The position numbers were made by a program, and so were the translations under genes. Positions 49,392 to 59,439 of a stretch of DNA of 64,000 nucleotides are shown here, piece after piece. Every line of letters begins with the position of its first letter. The stretch's first letter is position 1. The stretch covers positions 23,867,650 to 23,931,649 of the forward strand of contig NC_079887.1 of the NCBI RefSeq assembly GCF_029227915.1, read 5' to 3'. Below the pieces are notes generated by a model. It ran no database searches and was not told the DNA's origin. It saw only the letters and a list, made by a program, of their open reading frames with translations. This stretch comes from Hydractinia symbiolongicarpus (taxonomy: Eukaryota > Cnidaria > Hydrozoa > Anthoathecata > Hydractiniidae).

Positions 49392-51189
49392 TTATACGTT
49401 CCTCGGACACTTGTTTTCAATACAATCATACCAAAAGAACCAACATTTGTACCTCCTGCTAGATGTAGCTGGTTGGTGTTTTTCAATGCAACTTCTTTTC
49501 TCCTTATCACACTAAAACATTAGGAAAAAAACAGAAATTATTGTAGGGGGCTGACAACAACAAGTATCAAGAAATTGCACACCAATTTTATTTGTTAAAT
49601 TTTTTAACTTTCAATGGTAGTTATTATAAGCGTTCAAAATGTTAAAGTTTTTTCTCACCTTCTTAAAATTACACTTTGATTTTAAACATCTTTTAAGTTC
49701 TTCAAAGGCATGGTTCCTTCCAGGTATGGTTGCGTCTTTTATGTAGTTCGATGCAAATGTGCTGAAGCACTAAAAAAAATATGAATGAAGGGCATTCTCA
49801 CTTAATGGTTTTACTTAGAATTTACCAAAGCATTTCGACAATATATTTATTGTTTCTACCTATAGATCACTTTCCGCGTGACGTAGTTGTTTTGATTTCA
49901 TTTTGAAAACAATGGGCATGCACGCACTTTTGTGTAGGCGGGTAAAGCAGGACTTGCACAGGGTAAAATGGCTATTAAAAAAGATTTATTGTAGTAGCAT
50001 AAAATCCAAGAGGAAATGGAATCAAAGTTTAACTATATTCTTTTAATTCTTCTTTAAAATTTCACTAACTTTAAGCGAATTTTCCTTTTTTGGATGGATT
50101 TCTTTGATTACAATGGTCTGTTGTTTATATTTTCTACATACAAAAATGCTTGCGCATGTGCAAAGAACCTCAAACTTTTTAACTTTTGTAAACATTGGCA
50201 AGTCATCTATAGAATGTAAGAAAAATGCTTTTTGTTGTTTCTGCGTTATACTTGCCCCAGTTTACTATTTATTTGTTTTCTTAATATTTGATCTAGAATA
50301 AGGCAGAATGCCTATAAACCATGTTTTCAGTGTAATTTCTTATAAGCTCTTTTTTATTTGAACATAAATACCTCATTTGTTATTTAGCATACTGTTAATC
50401 ACAAAAATATAAAGCAATATAGCCACTCACCCCTGAATTTGATGTTATACCATTCGGGAATTCAAGTGTAAATAATGGTGAAATACCATCAGCAGGAGTA
50501 GGTGTCGTGCCTATAGTTGTGTTAAAGTCTTGTGTTTGGTCTCCATTTGGGTTATCACGCTCATCTCTTTCCTCAACTTCATTTCCTTCATTGGGTACCG
50601 AAGTAGAGCTGACTCTTCCTGGACGCTGTGTCGCTTTTGGCGCCTCCATTATGGATTCGGATCTTCGTCGCGTTTCCGGTGATTCTGATGTTGGCGATGT
50701 CGATAGCGCCATCAAATTTGCGTAATTTGTGTTCATGGATCGGGATTGGGTAGATTGATAGTCTGGGGAAGTCGGATCCAGTAAGTCAAGGTCGATATCT
50801 TCGATATTGTCGACTTCTAAAAAAAGCTACTTTTGTCAATTCTTTCAATTTTTACGCAAAATTTGATTTGTTCATAACTTCAAGATAAATTTAATCCATT
50901 TCTTCCTGTTAGTTCTTTTTTGTTGGCAACTTCATAATAATGCTATAAAAAACTGCAAAGTCAGTCGATGACTGGGTGCGACATTTCAATATAGAACAAA
51001 GGAATAAATTTCTTAACTTTTCGGCGTGATATATTTCCACATGATAAGTTCATCTCTCACAGCATAATTATATCGCAGTTTTGTTAAATTTACTAAATAT
51101 CTTTGCGAATGACTTTAAAACTAACGCATACCTGTTGCCCACTCACTATTAACAGCAACAAACCATGCAAATGCTATGAACAATCTCAT
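49392..51189 (-). CDS. secreted Cys-module protein, paralogue A
   Basis: Exons in transcription order: 51189-51132, 50816-50431, 49769-49659, 49511-49392. Phases are 1, 0, 0, giving 224 residues. Exon 1 is a signal peptide (MRLFIAFAWFVAVNS). Exon 2 is a 129-residue disordered, acidic Ser/Thr/Pro linker ending NSG. Exon 3 begins with Cys directly after the acceptor and encodes C-x26-C-x4-C. Exon 4 encodes C-x6-C-x14-C-x6-C-x4-C with the aromatic run WFFWYD. The layout matches 56020-59439 and 62796-63930 exactly (exon 3 is 111 bases in all three). CTGTTCCAG just upstream of the ATG suggests a 5' UTR intron. ATTAAA (plus-strand TTTAAT at 49321-49326) is a possible poly(A) signal. The fold is not recognised. 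Confidence 0.85.
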
Positions 51190-52844
51190 ATTCTGCCTGG
51201 AACAGAAAAAAACATTAGATTAACAAAATTGAAGAGCTTTTAAACACATCTACTTTGTTTCTTCTAATTAGCCCCAGGCTCTTATGTATTGTCCCTTGCT
51301 ATTTAACAAATAATAATCGACAATACAGGTTGTGGGTATAAATGATTAGAGACATGATGAAGGGAGGAAATAGCGCAAATAAGTATAATATAACATGCAG
51401 TAAAATTAGGTTAAAGGCATCAATTACCCGCTCTGTTTCTACATATTTTTGCACCAAGGAAAATAAATTTCTGTATGCTTGCAGTATGCTTGCTGTGTGT
51501 TGGTTGCAACTTCAGTATGAATTCTCAGAAAAATTAACATGATTTAAAAATGCTCAAAAAGAAAAGGAAAAACAAACATTTTGCAAAACTGTTTATGACA
51601 AGTCGGACATTTGTTTAACTATTTGGCTTTACGGTAGTTGAATCTTTTAACATTATGCATAATTAGCTTGAAGAACGATGAAAAATATTTTCACATTGTA
51701 AGATTTCTAGAGATTTTTACTGTATGGGTCAGTGGATTAGTGTGGTGGTTTTGTGATATTAATGTATTAATTAAAGTAACTTTCGATTTAATGCTAAATT
51801 TTTTATTGCTAACAGTCTGGATTTTGCAAGCGGACAATACGGGTTTTTAGACATTCTGATTGGCTTAGCGCTCTTGACAACGAGCTGATAGCGGTATGGC
51901 CCGTCGTCAAGAAAAATAGTAGCTTAAAATGTAAACAAGCACCAAAAACAAGTTTCAAGAAACATTGAAAATACTTATAAATTAAATAAAATTACCTTAG
52001 CTGGCATAAAAGTTTTACTGTAGCTAGCATGAAAGTATTCTGAAACAGATATTCTACCGTTGGCAATGAGTAAGATATTTCTGCTCTGATTAGGAATTTC
52101 CCACTAGGTAGCTACAATGATCCACAACATATTTTGGATCTAGAAAATTTAGGCCAAACACCAAGTACCAGAAACTTTAACAAAATCAGCAAATAAAACA
52201 TAACTACATGTTCTACAGTTGACGTGGTCACACATGTAATGATTTACACCACTCAGTCCTAAAGGACACTTTTAAATGCCACGGAGAGGAGTAGGCGAGC
52301 GCTGGGGACGATTGTAACCCCGTTACCGGGTAGTAGACCTTGCTATGTTGTAGGAAAATCGATTTTTTTGTTTTTGTTTCCTGCATCAATATCCACATTT
52401 TTCATTACTGAGGATTTTTGAAAGCAAATGGAAGCGAGAACATGTACTGAACAAGTTGCTGTTTGCGGTTTTTATCTTTATCTTTTAGATATCTTCCGCG
52501 GCCGTCTTTCCAAGTTTAGAAACTTATCTTTTTCTTCCAATGTTAAATCCTTTTTCGATAGCTTCATAGCACATTTTTGCTTCAACGTGACTGTGTTTCT
52601 CATGTTGTTGTTCAAGCACCTGTTCAACTACTGTGACTTATTTGTAATGACAATAAAATTTCGAATTTCGAAGGTTTTTCAGACATTCAAATTTTTGACA
52701 CTGCAATGTCTTCTAATAAAGAGTATTACACATCAAATTTTACCATTGCATTAAAATGAAGGACACAAAGCTCATGGAAATTGTACTAAGAAGTGCTGAG
52801 CAGGAAATTCCTGTGATTCTTAAAAAAGAACAACGATTTTTTCA

Positions 52845-53033
52845 TTGATTCACAACGTGTTAGACGAATTTGCAATGGCGATTACTTTTGAGGGACGCAG
52901 AGTTGGATATGTCCCTAAAAATCCCAGCAGAATCTTCCACCGATTTACAAACATTCCCAATTGCAATATAACATGTCGAGTCACAGGGAGGCGTATAAAC
53001 TCCAGTTCCATACGTGGTTGTTGGTGTCGATAA
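52845..53033 (+). pseudogene. HIRAN-domain-like fragment, probably degraded
   Basis: A 60-residue open stretch reads DEFAMAITFEGRRVGYVP, then SRIFHRF, then ITCRVTGRR and INSS. This order matches the core of HIRAN domains (Asp..Ala-val-ala-val, VGYVPxxxS, CxVTGxR), which bind DNA ends in helicases and also occur alone in many invertebrate proteins. The expected N-terminal part and the C-terminal Leu-Glu-Val-Pro segment are missing or out of frame. No start codon or splice context supports expression. Likely a relic of a multi-copy gene or element. Confidence 0.4.
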
Positions 53034-53529
53034 AGGCGTTGTTTGGGCGGGAAAAAAATTAAAAAGATTTTAAAGATTGTAATAAAAAGTTAAAAAAAGT
53101 TAAAAAATGGACGAAATAAAAATAAAAATCGAAATTTAACAAGTGTTTTTCATGTGCCCGCTTTACGCAGAGCTCCTTCAGGGGAAAATGTCATTTGGTG
53201 TGAAAAAAGTGTCTGTTTTATAAAGTGCTCGCCTTATAACTGTCTGTCTTATAGAGATTTTCTTGTGAGAGTTTCACCTAAAATTAGTCCGTTCCAAGGA
53301 ATAGTGACCATTACATGGAGGTTTCCGCTTTAGACTATGTCCGCTTTAGAGAGATTCCATTGTATAATGCTGAAGGTGGCGTTCCACATAAAAGTGCAAT
53401 TAGTATGGCAGAGGATTGACGATCCTTGTGCCTTAAGTCACCTTTAATGGAGTCACATGTTTTTCTATATTATATTGACAGTTAATTTCATTCACTAAGT
53501 CGCAATTAACCTACCTCAAGGAGATCAAT

Positions 53530-53860
53530 TTTTGGCAAAAGTGACATTTAAATTTTGCGGAAAAAGATTTGATTACATTTTGTTTCTCCATTTATATTGT
53601 TTTAGAAGGATTTTAATGTTGGAGGCATGAAGTAAGTTGAAGTTGAAATCTCCCACATAGTGCTTGTAATTCTAAGTTAATACGAAGAAAAAAGTGTAAA
53701 TAATTTTTCAAAAAGAAACAACATCCAAATTTCGCGGTACTGAGCTGTCCAATAATTTTCGTAAAGAAATTAATTTTTCCCAAATTAATTAGAAACTCGT
53801 AAAATCTGCGAAAACTAATTCCTGCGAAAATTAATTCCTTTAAGGAATTCTCTTATTAGG
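53530..53860. repeat. CGCGAAA-type dispersed repeat pieces
   Basis: Contains TTTGCGGAAAAAG, AATTTCGCGGTACTGAG and CTGCGAAAACTAATTCCTG followed by CGAAAATTAATTCC, matching the words in the 24620-25030 repeat. Confidence 0.45.
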
Positions 53861-54474
53861 TTAAGTATCTATTGACAGAGTCACAACTACTGGCGCACCT
53901 ATTGTTGCCTCCCTTATTTTTGTTTTCACATTCATCAAGAATCCCTTTACAGTTACGGGGGCCTATATATATTTGATTTAGTTTAAATTATATGGTGTTT
54001 TTTTCTAGATTCAGTCAACGTTCTCTGTTATTGGCTTGAGCATTAAAGATCATTGTGATTTCGAAAAATCAAATCTTAATCCGAAAATGCAGAAAAAAAG
54101 TATTTGAGGGTACAACGGTACAAATCTCCGGAATCGTTGGTGTCGATAAGTGGTCGCCAACATGTTGTTGTTCCGAATGAGCTAGAACAGCAAGCTGAGC
54201 AGCCGGTGTACAAGTTATAAATGATAATTAGTGATAGCTGTACAACCATGCAAATAAATGGTGAGAGGGTATACATGGACGGTGTCGATGCATTTTTGTT
54301 GAAAAAGCCCGCAGAACTTAAGTCGCCAAACTAGTCCATAGAAATGTATAACACAAATTTGCAGTCTCTTTTTCTTTCTTCCTTTCTTAAGATTAAAGAC
54401 GGTACATCATATTAAACATATTAAGTAAGTAATTAAAGAGAAGAAAGTTTTATTGTACTTGGGTATTCCATCCT

Positions 54475-54690
54475 AATGGCTGGCTCTTCCTCCATTCCGA
54501 CTGTAAATTTTTTACATTATCGCCAGAGATAGGTATAGCATTGCTCTAGCTTGCTTGCCTGCCGCACAAATCGGTTAGCGGTCAGCACTAAATGGACCAA
54601 CAACACTACATTCAAAGTGCGCGGAGTGGGAACTCGAACCTGACACCTTGTGATTACAAGCCGAATGCGCTACCACTACACCATCTCCGC
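54475..54690 (-). mobile_element. tRNA-Thr-derived SINE
   Basis: The minus strand from 54690 begins GCGGAGATGGTGTAGTGGTA (A box), continues GCGCATTCGGCTTGTAATCA with a TGT anticodon loop, then GGTTCGAGTTCC (perfect B box), then CACTCCGC, which pairs with the first six bases. The anticodon stem is broken by mismatches, so this is a SINE head, not a working tRNA. A tRNA-unrelated body continues to ~54475. Confidence 0.68.
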
Positions 54691-55194
54691 ATCTCTTAAA
54701 AGGCATGCCTGTAGACTTCAGTTGATGAAATCTCTGAATTTTTCATTTAACGCTTGTTCTTTTGCTTAACTGTCTCCATGAGTATGTTTGAGATAGATAT
54801 TTACTCTGAAAACAAACGATTTTTCTATAATAAATACACACAATAGATTTTATTTTTTTCTTACAGTTAGAAACGTCGGTGCAATTTTTCTTAATTCATT
54901 TGAATTACTATAACACGAAAAAATATTGTACGGTTGAAAATTTTCGCGTCCGATGGAAAAGGGATCTTACAGCCATACACAATTAAATAAGTTTTAGTAA
55001 CACAAATGTTAGTTAGCCTGTTTTCATTAAAGTGTTTCCGACTGAAGTTACTGAAGTTGTTTAAGCACAGGCGCTCAAAATGATCAACTTCCATGCTACA
55101 AAAAATGGCTACATATTTGGAATTTGATTGGTTATTAACGAAATGCAGATTGTAAAGCGTGTGACCAGATCCTAAATACCTGAAGATGTGTCGC

Positions 55195-55640
55195 TACTTC
55201 AAGGGAAAATCTTTCGCGTTTTTCGAATTTTTGGTCATTTTCGCGAAAGTTTATACCTTTGGAAACAAAAATTTAGCAAAACGATGAATAATTTTCTGGA
55301 ATTTTTTTACCACAAAAAATAAATAAATAAACAAGGGAAAACTCAAGGTTAGTGATTTCTTCTTTAATCATCAACTACAATAACATATAGTGTTTTCATT
55401 CTTCTTTGCAGCTACGAAAATTTGTTTGATATCCTGGTTCCTTGAAACAGTAATGAAAACAGACTTTTGAAAAGAAGAGAAAACAAGAGAGTGGCTGTCA
55501 ATCGCGAAAGATTTTCCCTTGCATACGATATAATTTCGCAAAAATCTTTTACGCGAAATTAGTCTGCAAAATAAAATTAGCAAAGGTTTTTTCGTAAACC
55601 TTTTGGACCTTACAAAACTTTCTGCCCGCAAAGGTTTCTG
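55195..55640. repeat. CGCGAAA-type dispersed repeat pieces
   Basis: TTTCGCG, TTCGCGAAAGTTTATACC, AATCGCGAAAG and ACGCGAAATTAGTC words are spread over ~450 bases. They are related to the repeats at 24620-25030 and 53530-53860 but more diverged. Confidence 0.4.
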
Positions 55641-56019
55641 CCCCTAAATTAATACAGGTTATAACTCCTTTGCTGACTTTGGAACTTTTGCTGTTTTTAT
55701 AATATCGACTTCTTTCCCTGGTTTTCATTGATCAAGTCATGTTAGTTGTTGCTTGAATTGAGCTTCATTTTTGAAAATTTTCAGGCCTTAGATGTTGCTC
55801 ATAAAAAGACGTTTAATTCGATTAGAAATATTTACTTATATTTTATATAGATAAAATATAGACGTGAAAGAAAATATTATGCAGATATAAAATGTTTTAA
55901 ACGATGAGTCAAATGGTCAACTAAAACATTGGAACTAAAAAAATTAAAGTCAAAAGACCAAACAGACGTACTGAAACTAAAAAAATAAATTATTTAAATA
56001 TAGTTTGTAAATGCAGTTT

Positions 56020-59000
56020 TCACAACTCTACTGCGCATGTGTCAGATATACATTCGTACCAGTAATACCAGCATTCGTATTTGTCGGTTGGAGTTAACGA
56101 TTTCTTCTTAGCTTCGCATTTTCGTTTGTCTTTATTGCACTGTAAAAAATACAAGGAATGTTAAAGCGGTTTTTATAGAATAGATTTCAGAGTTATTTAA
56201 AGGCAATATGGCAATAGATTTACTGATTCTTTAGATATTCCACTAGACACCACACCGCAGTAAAAATAATGCCGCCACCCCTCTCATAGGTTTTCCAAAA
56301 GGAAACAAACTTTGCACAGTTAAGTACGTCATACAAGAAAAAACTGGATAAATAATTTTTTGCTTATGTCAGCACTTTTTCTGTGACGTTACATAAGCTT
56401 AAAATCTTTTCAACATACCACTGTTGTTTATTTTAGTTCTTAAACAAGTTATAACATTCTGCTTAAAGTTTCTGATAGCAAAAAAAAGTTATTGAACATA
56501 TCTCCAAGGTTTTATATAATTCTCATGGAAAATCTGCAGAAATCTAATTTACGAGGTAGGGTTAATCACGTAACAAAACTTTACAGAATGATTCCTCTAA
56601 AATAAAATTTTGTTGCGAGGTTCAAGTTCTAAGTATGACAAACGTTTTCCCGATAATATGAAACCCCTAAAAAATTATTAGTTTCGAGTAATGGCTAATG
56701 TCTAAGGCTCCAAGAGGTATCTGGCCTAAAAATGTGGTACGCAGGTGCCTGATAGATAGACCTCAGTAGGTATTTTATCTATAAAGCATAGCAAAAAAGT
56801 TTTCTAATAACTAATAACTAAGAGTAATCCGTTCGACTATATTTTAAATCTTACGAGACAGCTACTATGACAAGTTGGCCGTCAAAAACATTAGGTGACG
56901 TGTAAAATACAGAGAAGATATTATTAGCGATTTCATCGGAGACAAAGTAAAGACAAGGTCTGTTTGTCCAAGCAGAACAAACACCATGACTAATATTCAT
57001 CATGTAACTGCAATACCTCCGACAGAGAAAAAAAGATTTACAACAAAACCATGGCGAGATTGTTCCCAAGAAAAACGAGAAGAAACTCGATTTGAATGCA
57101 CTGTATAGTTTGCAAGGAATAGTTTCACTTCCACTTTTTCATGAAAGATATTGTCAACTATAACCAAACACAATTTTTTTCTATTTTGGTTAGCAAGTGG
57201 TAAGTTTTCCCACTAATAAAAGGAATGGCGCGGGTTTTTCTTAGACAAATGCCTGGCTTACTTTGACACTAACCCTTCTCTGCCTAAAATAACAGAAAAG
57301 TATTGTTTTGAATTAGCCAATCAGCTTTAAATCTCATAGTACACTCGATAAACGCACCGGCGTACTACGAGTATACTCGTAGTTGGCAGCGAACGTGTTA
57401 AATAATGTGCAGCCTTGTTTTGCTTTAATTTTAATGAGACAAAAAGGGCGGGAAATTACATTCCTGTATAAATAGAATTCCGTTAAATTAGATTTTCCTA
57501 AAAATTTCCAAAATAATTTATCTGTCAAATTTTACATGCATGCAATGCTTAAATCTTTTACACTATTTCGCATTTTACCTTCGACTCAAGGATTGTTGGA
57601 AAAGAAATTGGAAGAGAACTTTTTGTTAAAAAAATGTCGATTAAAAAATTCAAAATTTTGCGAAATAACTTCACATAATTTTTAATCTTTTAAATTTAAT
57701 AAAGCGAAGACTTCTTTCCTTAAGCAAGAGCGCAGATAGTGGGTGTTGAATGGGGGCTGGGTGGGTGGAGAGACAGGAGCTACCTGCCTTTCTTTAAAAT
57801 ATCAATCGAAATATCAAATACGAAAATGTTCAACCTTTTAGACTAAACATCTTTTTTAATACAATTTCATATTGTAGCCCTAAAATTGGCATTTGAGTTG
57901 ATTTGGGTTGAAAGTTAAATAAAAACATTTTCATTTCAGTATGGCCCAACGATGATGGAGTCTCTGTACTCTATATACTCCAATTGATAAGGAATTTTCC
58001 TCTCCTACTATAACCTCGTGTGCCACGTCTCTATTAAGATACTTATAAAACATATGTAGATATAAAAAACAACGAAATAATACTTACGGCTTTTATGTCA
58101 CATTTTGGAGTTAAACATATTCGTAAATCTTGAAATGCAGCATTTCTCGTTTTCACGTCTTTGGCATTTAAGTAAGCATTAGTGAACGCACCGAAACACT
58201 AGAACAAAATTGAATGGTACTTTTACACACACCCCACTTGCACTTAGAAAGAAGATTCTTGTAAAAAAGCAATTATCGCCTTATCCGATTGATATCTGGT
58301 TTTCTTTATCATTGTAATTACATGTTTTTTTTTATAAGCAACTAAAATTTCAAATTGAGGCTTAATGATGCGTATGAAAAGTACTTTCTTAGGCTCAAAT
58401 ATGCTTAGGTATGCTTAGGTTATGTTTAACGACAAGAATTGGAATTGGAATATGCTTATGAAAAACACATGGTCAGACTTAAAATATGCTTATTTGAAAA
58501 AATAAGCATATTTTAAGTATGCGCAGTTTTATTTGTTTTCACTTTTCTTTAAAAAATTCGCTTCGCCGAAAGGTCGAAACAATTCCTACTTTTTTTGCGG
58601 CGAAATATTTCGCTGTGAACTTTTAATCGATCAGAACGCAATAATTACTGTGGTTTTTAATACCCAATAGAGTACTTACATTCAGTATTTTATATTCGCC
58701 ACGTTTTTTTGCTTTACGTGAAAATCAAAAAGATATTTCGCAGCTAATTCGCTGCCGAATTCGTCATTCACAATTCGCTCCGTGAAAGTCACACTTTATA
58801 AGCAATTTCGTATAGTGTACCGAAAACTTGCGTATGATTTGTTTGTCATTCATACTTGTTTCTGGCTTTTAGCTAATCGTTGATACTAGCTGTACTCTGA
58901 AGGTGCTCCTAATTTCTCTTTTATGACTCAACGTCCTATAAATACGAAAGTGTCAAGAAATGAAAAAAACACTTACTCCAGAGCCTGACTCCTGGACTGG

Positions 59001-59439
59001 CACGAGGTTAATATTGTATTGAGGCGGTGCTCCTTTAACCGGTGCTGGTGTTGTACCTGCTGGCTCCCCAGCTTCATTTCCCTCCTCCTCTTCTTCTTCG
59101 GGTGTCGCCTTTTCCTTTTCAGGGACTGGCGTTGTCGCAGCCACGTTTCCCTCATTTGCTCCTTCTCCTCCTGCATTGGGATCTGGTGTTTGTTGTGGAG
59201 GTTGTGTTGGCGCAGTAGCTTCAGAATCATCATCGTCATTTGTTTCGTTATCTGTCATGTCAGCTAAACCATTCTCTATATCAGCAAAAATATCAGCTAG
59301 ATAACTGTCTATATAATTCGCAAAAAAGAAAAAAAATGAGAATTTTTACGAAAACATAGCTATGTTTATGTTTTATTTTACCTTTAAAAATATGGCAACC
59401 AGCAGCAGCTATGACTAAAAATAGTACCAGTAACCTCAT
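56020..59439 (-). CDS. secreted Cys-module protein, paralogue B
   Basis: Exons in transcription order: 59439-59382, 59308-58977, 58198-58088, 56139-56020. Phases are 1, 0, 0, giving 206 residues. Exon 1 is a signal peptide (MRLLVLFLVIAAAG). Exon 2 is an acidic linker with a poly-Glu run and Thr/Pro stretches, ending GSG. Exon 3 encodes C-x26-C-x4-C (CFGAFTNAY..., LRICLTPKC). Exon 4 encodes C-x6-C-x14-C-x6-C-x4-C with WYYWYE between the third and fourth cysteines. The last intron (56140-58087) is almost 2 kb because it contains repeat family A copy 3. Same transcription direction as the flanking paralogues. Confidence 0.86.
56250..56770 (-). repeat. dispersed repeat family A, copy 3 (reverse orientation, intronic)
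   Basis: On the minus strand: CAGGCACCTGCG, CCATTACTCGAAACTAATAA, GTGATTAACCC, CTTTAAGCAGAATG, AACGTCACAGAAAAAGTGCT, ATGACGTACTTAACTGTGC and AACCTATGAGAGGGGTGG, in the same order as at 21009-21600. Confidence 0.75.
57364..57383. other. perfect 20-bp palindrome
   Basis: ACTACGAGTATACTCGTAGT equals its own reverse complement with no spacer. It lies in the last intron of the 56020-59439 gene. Confidence 0.8.
58477..58518. other. 19-bp hairpin with 4-base loop
   Basis: Arms 58477-58495 and 58500-58518 are perfectly complementary (ACTTAAAATATGCTTATTT) around GAAA. Extra ATATGCTTA words lie just upstream at ~58388-58460. It is in the intron 58199-58976 of the minus-strand gene, next to the MITE-like copy at 58556. 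Confidence 0.85.
58556..58799. mobile_element. MITE-like inverted-repeat element, copy 2 (degraded)
   Basis: The right end (CGAATTCGTCATTCACAATT, then CGCTCCGTGAAAGT, ending ACTTTA) is the inverted relative of the 22600-22843 terminus. The left end (ATTCGCTTCGCCG) is truncated or diverged. Same size class (~244 bases) and also non-coding. Confidence 0.55.

Larger units (their letters stand above)
51190..56019. other. intergenic with SINE, HIRAN-like remnant and repeats
   Basis: Holds a degraded HIRAN-like fragment (52845-53033), CGCGAAA-type repeat pieces (~53530-53860 and ~55195-55640) and a tRNA-Thr-like SINE (54475-54690). Short repeated words built on CCGCTTTA and TTATAGAGATT occur near 53160-53350. 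No complete gene was found. Confidence 0.55.

Noticed and set aside
54619-54690. Functional tRNA-Thr gene
   Set aside because: A and B boxes are good, but the anticodon stem has mismatches and the last acceptor pair fails, so a SINE head is more likely.
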